Below are positions 57,502-64,000 of a stretch of 64,000 nt of DNA, piece by piece. This DNA comes from Turbatrix aceti (taxonomy: Eukaryota; Nematoda; Chromadorea; Rhabditida; Panagrolaimidae). Below the pieces are notes generated by a model, which was not told the origin of the DNA, searched no databases, and was given only the letters and a program-made list of their open reading frames with translations. Within the stretch, counting starts at the first letter, position 1. Every line of letters starts with the position of its first letter. The stretch covers positions 5,542,718 through 5,606,717 of the forward strand of contig OZ017768.1 of the NCBI GenBank assembly GCA_963969345.1. The letters run 5' to 3'. The translations under genes were made by a program, and so were the position numbers.

Positions 57502-60500
57502 TCAAACTCCCGGTAACTTATAATAACTCGGAATAGCCTCATAGTAATACCTGCTACTCGGCTCCCTCGTCGTCCAATCCCGACAGCTGTAAAATACAAT
57601 TGCGATCCCGATGACGATCATAATCAGGAAAAAGGGGGGCCATGTGTCCCAGTGAGACGCGACAACGTGCACGGGAACGGGGACGGGGACGGGCACCGGT
57701 ACGATATCAGCGCAAGGCCGGCACGAAGGCGTTTCTGGGGCAAAATCGGTGTCGTTGAAGGGCGCCGCCGCAAGAAAGCTTACAGCGTTAAAACGCAAAA
57801 TTGAAGAACCCTTGTTTTCGTGAAAAAGTCCAGAAAGAGCCTTTTTCAACCGCTGTTCGACTTCTTCGACCGGGAGACTTTCAGCGTAGACAGTTTCGTT
57901 GACGGCGCGGAAAATCTTTTGTCTGAGCTTCAGAAGGTCGTTTTCGTCGACGTCGACTCCCAGATGCTCCGCAACAACGGCCAGGAGGTTATCCGCCAGC
58001 CGGTCGGTCTCCTCGATAGCGCGCGTCTTTTTCAAGACAGTAATAAAATCCTCGACCTGGTTTTTGTAGTACTGAATCGTGTACTGAGCCCACTTCCATT
58101 TTTCCGAAAACTCATTCCATCGCCGATTGCGTCGGTCAAGTTCAGGTAACTCGACTTGCCAGTAGTGCGCCTCCTGCGGCAGAAAGGGCTGCAGCACGGC
58201 GTGGCTGCCGTTCTCGCTGACAAACTGGTAGTTTGATCCGTCCCTGAACACCGGCCAATCGGGATCCGGAGCGCCGGATTTGACAAAAGCGAGCAGCTTG
58301 GTCGGCAGAAAAGCGTAGGAAAAGTCGTCAGCCGCCGTCCTGTTTTCAGGAGCAATCGGGTGCGTGTTGACGAGGTACGTCATGTCTTTCGAATGCGTGT
58401 TGTGGCCGGGCACGCCAAATAGCAGCATGTAGACCGGCTCGCCGAGGCGAGTGATTGCGTTTGCAATGTCCAGGTCGTACGATCGGTAGGGCTCTGTGCC
58501 GCTCTTCAGGGCGCCGTCTTCTAAAAATTTTTTGACTTTCAGAACATCTCGAAAGCAAGAAGGGGCAAACGTTTATCTCGTTCAAATTTGTTCGCAAACA
58601 AATTCAAAAAATTTTTGTATTTGCGTTTGTTCAAAAACAGTTTTACTTTGTTCACGAATAAAATATAATAAATTTTCCGAACTGATAAAAAGAACAAAAA
58701 ATCGGGTAAAATTTGTTTAATTGTGCCAAAATCGATGTTATTTGACAAGAAATGGCAAAGATTGTGCATTTCCTTCGGCCATAAAAAGTGTATGAAAACT
58801 GTTATCGAAAACGAGAAAACGGATATCACCGCAGTTTGCTTTTTTTTGCGCAGTTAGGACAAAATTTTGTACAAATGATAAAAATAATCTGATCGTTGTT
58901 CGTTCGCAAACACGATAAAAAAAATGTTCGCGTTCTTTCGGTTTGTCGAGCAAAATACAAAATTAACACAATGTTCTTCTCGAACAAACAAAAACGGCAG
59001 TTTGCCACCCTGGAAACGAAAACCAATCATACCAAAACGATTATTCGTATAATGCCGAATGCAGGTCTCATTCGTCCCGGGTGCGTTGAGATCATTGAGC
59101 TGGACAAAGCAGCTGCAGGTGTTGATCACCTCCCAGTCTTCCTGGTCGAACTCCCGGAACATGCTGCTCAGCACCGTCGGAACCGCTTTGTAGGTGGGCA
59201 GAAGCTCTTTTAAGGATCTGTGTCCAAGGAAACCCGAATAACTGTGTGGCCCGTTGAGTTTCAGGTGCGCGGCGTCTTCGATGGCGCTGTGATAGTCGAT
59301 GATGTCCTTCGCAGGCACTTTTTTCATACATTGAATGTTTTCGTGGGGGGACCCGCTGGTGCACTGAAAATGCGGTCGACTTTCAAAATTCCAGCAAAAA
59401 TCAAACTCACGTTAAAGTGATCAAAAATGGCCTTCGTGGCGATTTCATGATTAATCTTATCAGCGTGAATCCCGATGGACGAGACGTAAGCCTTGTTCCA
59501 GAGGAGCGGAACGTGGGGTGAAAGAGACAGCACCACGATTGCAGCGGAACCGGCGCTATTCCCGAAAAGCGTGACGTCACGTGGGTCGCCTCCGAAGGCG
59601 CGGACCTCTCGCTGGGTCCAGCGAAGGCTGTCTAGCAGGTCAAACATGCCTAGCGAGCTTTCAAGACCGATCTCGTCCCAACTGAGGAAGCCGAACACTC
59701 CCAGACGGTAGGCTGGGAGCACAAAGACAACGTCTTTGGTCACGTACTTCTGCAGGATGTACTGATCGTCCCACATCACAGCTGAGTCGTAGTAGAAACC
59801 CCCGCCGTGGACCATGAAGATGACCGGGCAGTTTTTGTTTTTCTGCAATGATGGCACAAATTCGGCATAAAAAGCGGGGGATGAGGTGAGCACTCAATTT
59901 TTGGTTCATGAACGAACACGAACGTTTCGCAAATTTTGTTCAAAGACGAACAAAGACGAACAACTTTGTTCCCGTGCACGAACGAACAATGAACATTCTT
60001 TTTTTACCATTTAGGCGAAATTTTGTTCATTCAGGCAGAAATACGTTTTTTGTAACAGTCTTCCTACATTTTTACATTTTTTCATCACTGAACATTTTTT
60101 TTTGTTTTTTTTATCAAAACAGCGTTTTCGACATAATTTTTCTAAATATACCCAAAATTGGTGGCCAATTATGTTCGTTTTATCTGTTTAAAAAGTTAAA
60201 AATATGTATAATAATTTATAAAAACACGTAATTTATAAAAAAATTTGTTCACGAACAAACATGAACAATAGATTTTGAATGTGTTCGCAAACGAACATAA
60301 ACGAACACTCAAACTCACCAGGCACCGCTTGGAGGTAAACACATTTATGTACATGCAGTCCTCGGAGGTGTCCTTCTGCGGAGACATGGTCTCCGACGTG
60401 TTGCTCATGCAGGCGTGCTGATACGCCGTCGCGTCCAGGGTCTTGTGCCACGGTCTGTCGAGAGGTTGAAGTCTTTCAAAACGGAGATCCCCGACAGGCG

Positions 60501-60758
60501 GTTTTGCGAATGGAATCCCCTGCAATCACCCGATTACGATAAACGATACACGATAAACAATTGTCTTACCCGGTAGCTGTACACCTGGACGCCGTCCATC
60601 TCGTACGCCAGACCGACGATGTCACCAAATTTTGTGCCAACGACGGGCGAGAGTCGCCGGTTCTCATATTTAAGCTGGGTTGCATCGATCGGGAAAACGA
60701 GAGCGGCGACCAAACAGCAGAAAACGACAAAACGGGGTGCAAGTAAAGACCGCGGCAT
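57502..60758 (-). CDS. Membrane-anchored type-B carboxylesterase
   Basis: Minus-strand exons 60758-60570, 60519-60319, 59842-59411, 59363-59033 and 58520-57502 join in frame to give 723 residues. A signal peptide (about 1-27) leads to the alpha/beta-hydrolase: YRGIPFAKPPVGDLRF, EDCMYINVF, the oxyanion loop HGGGFYYD, and the nucleophile elbow FGNSAGSAA (about S226). A candidate acid lies in the 330-370 region, and a candidate His in GVPGHNTHSKDM. A helical region (LLKLRQKIFRAVNETVY) and a Pro/Val repeat (VPVPVPVPVPV) precede one TM segment (FFLIMIVIGIAIVFY) and a Tyr-rich cytosolic tail. This fits ectoenzyme-type esterases of nematodes; a neuroligin-like adhesion role is less likely because the Ser is kept. 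Two introns carry TTCGCGAA repeats. Confidence 0.9.
58557..58995 (-). repeat. TTCGCGAA repeat family, copy 10
   Basis: A reverse-orientation full copy: ggggcaaacgtttatctcgt at the left; the core gtgccaaaatcgatgttatt, tgcacatt-type text and gttatcgaaaacgagaaaac; and ttgttcgttcgcaaacacga with gttcgcgttctttcggtttg at the right. It lies in intron 4 of the carboxylesterase. Confidence 0.78.
59895..60318 (+). repeat. TTCGCGAA repeat family, copy 11 (diverged)
   Basis: Left cluster gttcatgaacgaacacgaac, a core with aggcagaaatacgtttttt and tgtaacagtcttcctacatt, and right clusters gttcacgaacaaacatgaac and gttcgcaaacgaacataaac. It lies in intron 2 of the carboxylesterase. Confidence 0.68.
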
Positions 60759-61123
60759 GTCTGTTAATGGGACGCTTCCTAGCATGCACCTTTTATCAGT
60801 CCTTGACGACAGAAATTGCTGTCTCATCGTCGAATGTGATAGACGGCGACCGCCTCGTGGCCTCGTGTGCCCCGGCCTCCTCCGGCCCCTCCGGCAACAT
60901 GCAGCATGACCTTTGAGGAACGGATGACAAAGTGCAGATTTTTTTTGAGACTTCCAGTCAGAAGAACTGATAACACCGAAAAGGTCTGGGCCATCAATCA
61001 GAAGCACAACAACACGTCTTCAGTCGCATTGAACCAAACATCAGTGCATGAAACAACACTGATAAGGGCGTCAGCGTTGTGATATCGAGTCAGACGTCGC
61101 TAATCGCATTTTGTTGTATTTAG

Positions 61124-61997
61124 ATCAAACGCGCGCCGAAATTGAAGCCATCGAGAAAGAATGCGACGGCGTGAGTTTTTTCCGCAAATTTTTTTTGATC
61201 TTCCAGATTCCTTCAGATGATCGGTTCGGAGAAGTCAGCCATCGACAAGGAGCTCAAAGAACGTCAGGTCGTCCTGGTCAACGCCGAAGCCGCGGTCGAC
61301 GAAGCAAAAGGCGAAAAGAAGCGCGCAATCGACGAAATCAAGATCCAGAAGACCTACATTGCCAAATCGCAGAAGGAACTCCAAACAGCAGAGAAAAAGC
61401 AGTCAGATCTCGAGAAACAGGTCGGAAACGATGTCAACGCGCTCGAACAGGCTCAGAAGGATCTCGACGCCGCGCAGAAGAAATTGACGGCTCTTCAGAA
61501 GAACATGGTCACCGATGACGACGGAAAAGAGATCCTGCTCACCGATCTTGTCATGCGTGGGTTTTTTTGGCGCCTGAGAGAGGCAAACAACCGTTTTTTT
61601 GTTCGCGAACAAACACGAGCATACAAATTTTGTTTGAGTAATTGAACAAACGTCAACTTTTTTGACCGTGTTCGCGAACAAACTGCGAACAGATTTTTTT
61701 AATTATTCATACAAAATTTTGTTTTAACAGCGCAGAAAAACGTAAATTTGCGGTACGCCGCAGAAAAACGTAAACTTGCAAAGTTTAGGAAAAATTTTTT
61801 GTTTTTGATAATGTTTCCTAAATTTTTTTGACCGTGAGCCGTGTAACCCGCGATTGAACCAACCTCCAGTGCCACACACAACAGCATTATGCTTCGTATC
61901 GATACTCAAATCAGGTGAACAACCCGACAAAAATGGAAAATTCACAGTAAGGTACAGTAATCAGAAACCCTGGGAAAATAAGATAAGTTACAAGTAA
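61124..61997 (+). CDS. Coiled-coil protein, 5' end unresolved
   Basis: Exons 61124-61170, 61217-61556 and probably 61915-61997 join in frame (phase 0, then phase 1). The first exon begins after tgtatttag and needs one base from an upstream exon I could not find. The 46-nt intron (gtgagt...ccttcag) joins IEAIEKECDG to MIGSEKSAIDKELKERQ. Exon 2 is an almost pure coiled coil (Lys/Glu/Ala/Gln heptads, residues about 20-115) ending DDDGKEILLTDLVM. The last exon would add about 28 residues (REQPDKNGKFTVRYSNQKPW...). Family not recognised. It could also start at the exon 2 ATG, giving about 140 residues. The gene converges on the F-box-like gene, with 39 bp between stop codons. Confidence 0.5.
61590..61835 (+). 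repeat. TTCGCGAA repeat family, copy 12 (partial)
   Basis: Clusters gttcgcgaacaaacacgagc and tgttcgcgaacaaactgcga, then the core gcgcagaaaaacgtaaattt repeated once more as gccgcagaaaaacgtaaact, and tgataatgtttcctaa. The 3' half is missing. It lies in an intron of the coiled-coil gene. Confidence 0.7.
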
Positions 61998-62036
61998 AAA
62001 AATAAAATCAGCAATAAGTGGAAAATCTAAATCAAA

Positions 62037-64000
62037 TCAGTGCCAGAAAAACTCTTCGGGATGCAAAAGTCCCACAAAGGGATTGTCAATGCCGGCGTAG
62101 TGAGCGTCATAATCGTCTTCGTCCTCGCCCTCCTCGTCTTCGTCTTCGCCCTCGTCGTCGGTCATCGGGTAATCATCGTCGCTGAGAAAGTCATTGTCCA
62201 TGCCGTAAATTAAATAGTCTGGATAAAGGAGATGGAGGTCGTTCTCCAATTCGTCGTCGCTGTACTCGTAGTCGTCGATCTCGCATGGGGTGATGGAAAA
62301 CTTCATATGAACGCTTTTGTTCGACGTGACGTTGGGTTCTTCGACCTCCGTGCAGATGGCGTCGTCGCCGGACGGCTTGGTCCATCCCGGCTGGATCGCC
62401 TTGGTGAACGGTACGTACGCCATGAGGTACTCTACGTGGCACTTGGAGTGGCGATGGGCAGTCGACGTGATGTCGACCTTCAGATTGTCCGGGAGACGGG
62501 GCAGGTTGTCCTTCAGACGGGTGTAGAGGTCGTGCATCTCCGTGTACATATCGAGATAATCCTTAAAAAAAAACATGTCAGTCAACAAAATTTTTTTTGA
62601 CAAAAACCGCCGAACAGAACAAACCGTGTCAAAATCATAGATTCTGCGAACTTCGAGTTCGAAGCAGACCTCCTCGAGGTCGGGGAAAATGCGGCACAGA
62701 GCCCCGACGAAGGGGAAGACGTTGAACGACTTGTGGAAGGAGATATTCAGCGAGATCTTCTTCGTCCCCGGCATCCGAAGAACAGAGCGCTGCAGGGTTC
62801 TGATGATGGCCGGCGGCTGGCAGCCTGTGATCTTGAAATTGAGGGTCTTCGCTTCGATGCGTTTTTCGTCAAAGAAGAGCTGCAAATCCCGAAATAGACA
62901 CAAAAATGCAAACAAGGAATGTGTCAGGTGACATTTTGAAAATTCTTCATGAAATTTGGCCAAACACACTTCAGGCAGATGAATTTTACGATAAAAACTG
63001 TTTTATACAGTGAAAATTACTTTTTGCAATGTTTTATCAAAAATTTTCAAAATGTCTAATAAAATGTCTGTAAGTCCCCAAAACCAACCGCAACATTGAC
63101 CAGTTGTTTGCAGTAAACAGAAGCCACTTCAAAACCAGGAAATCTGGCGTCTTCGTCTCCTTCTCCATCCGATTCGACTTTCGGGAGCTGTGAGTAGAAA
63201 TCCGATGGTCCAGAAATGGTAACCAACTTGGACAACTGCAGTTTCAAAAAATTAGTCATCGGTTCCGGCATCGGGCCTTTCAGTTGGATCGGTTTGACAG
63301 AAAATGAGTCCACGTCTGAAATTGGAATAAGGGTTTTAAGGTACTCAAAATCACAAATAAAAACAGTGCTGTCGGGTATCCCAAAATGTCGGGTACCCGA
63401 CACGGACCCAAATTTTTTCGGTACCCGACAAAACTGCTCAAAATCACAGCAGCAAAGACTCACACGCTTTTCTGCCCACCAACTCAATGAATTTGAGGCA
63501 TCGAAGAATTTCGGTCCGACGAGACTTCCGAGCATTGGGACTGATGACAGCGAAGGCTTTGAAGTCAGATATCACGAGATTTCGGACAAAAGGCGCCAGC
63601 CAGATGATTTGTTGAAGTGGAGGAAGTTTGACCGGGATTTCAATCTCTTTTTTCTGCATTTGCTAAATTTTTTTTGTATTTTTTATTGCATCTCTTTCAT
63701 GTTCATCAATAACTCACTTCTGCTTCTTCCGAACTCAATCCTCGTTCTGGAAAGTTCCCGGAACGCTTCTAAAATCCAGGTCATTTATCTGAGCATAAAA
63801 ACCGTCAAACTAACCAGGGTAACCTTAGATTGCGAAATGTAAACCGTGTTTTTCTCCATGACTCCGTGAAAAGCAACGGACATCTCACGGCACGACAAGG
63901 CAACTTTTTTCATCGTCGTAATGCTGGGCTTTGTGTCAGCACGCAACAGGTGATCAAAGATGTGCTGGTGAAAAGCACTGCTCAGTGGCTTCTGAACCGG
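62037..64000 (-). CDS. F-box-like protein with acidic tail, 5' end outside window
   Basis: Minus-strand exons 64000-63815 (open at the edge), 63768-63718, 63653-63464, 63315-63089, 62879-62625 and 62561-62037 are all in frame; about 477 residues are visible. The first exon has an F-box-like helix set (PLSSAFHQHIFDHLL, then MKKVALSCREMSVAFHGVM), followed by alternating Leu-rich segments (IIWLAPFVRNLVISDF, LNFKITGCQP, ISLNISFHKS) that suggest an FTH/LRR-type substrate-binding region. The tail is very acidic (GEDEDEEGEDEDD). F-box proteins recruit targets to SCF ubiquitin ligases, and nematodes have large divergent F-box families (inference from motif pattern). The intron at 62880-63088 holds a foldback element remnant. 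Confidence 0.68.
62935..63056. repeat. Long-inverted-repeat element, copy 3 (internally deleted)
   Basis: It starts tgaaaattcttcatgaaattt, as does the end of the copy at 15593, and continues ggcagatgaattttacg (also seen at 16062-16077). It then turns into gtgaaaattactttttgc... and ends tcaaaaattttcaaaat. It is about 122 bp, with the central arms missing. It lies in an intron of the F-box-like gene. Confidence 0.65.

Noticed and set aside
2445..61835. Introner-type elements that create introns
   Set aside because: Copies sit inside introns with 50-90 nt of other intron sequence left and do not supply the splice sites themselves; two copies are intergenic.
1..64000. tRNA, rRNA or CRISPR array
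   Set aside because: I scanned for ggttcgaatcc-type T-arms and evenly spaced identical repeats and found none; the tandem repeats present are degenerate and intronic.

Overview
This is a eukaryotic, intron-rich window, most likely from a nematode. The signs are mostly 45-60 nt GT-AG introns with TTTCAG-type acceptors, three Srt-like chemoreceptor genes, an Argonaute lacking slicer residues (WAGO-like), Ly6/ET-module secreted proteins with a CCC-x4-C signature, UNC-18, and a DUF7802-like protein. I cannot fix the species. Large introns filled with repeats argue against a compact Caenorhabditis-type genome and would suit a basal lineage such as Plectida (inference). No rRNA, tRNA or CRISPR was found.

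Layout, left half: a zinc-finger gene cut by the window edge (1-1030, +); ribosome biogenesis factor RRS1 (+); a secreted Cys-rich protein (-) divergent from a 67-residue four-exon microgene (+); a one-TM glycoprotein (+); ZIP7-type zinc transporter (+); p23 co-chaperone (+); a RanBP1-domain-like protein (+); a DUF7802-like membrane protein (+); UNC-18 (-) with a coiled-coil gene nested antisense in its first intron; a macro-domain hydrolase (-); a kanadaptin-like protein with two FHA domains (+); a hAT-type MITE; a Ly6-like gene (-) divergent from a Ly6-glycoside hydrolase family 1 fusion (+).

Right half: a DM10/EFHC ciliary protein (-); an Argonaute (+); SPRYD7 (+); a PPM1L-type PP2C phosphatase spread over 15 kb (+), whose 5.6-kb second intron holds three antisense chemoreceptor genes and whose last intron is 6 kb; a peptide-type GPCR starting 6 bp after the phosphatase stop (+); a PLP aminotransferase (+); a membrane-anchored carboxylesterase (-); a coiled-coil gene with unresolved 5' end (+); and an F-box-like gene running off the right edge (-).

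The genes do not form one pathway. The recurring theme is dispersed DNA sitting in introns: about twelve copies of a family bounded by TTCGCGAA-rich clusters, three copies of a long-inverted-repeat element, and one hAT MITE. Exon coordinates were worked out by hand from splice signals and reading-frame continuity; nearly all junctions keep frame exactly, and exceptions are stated.
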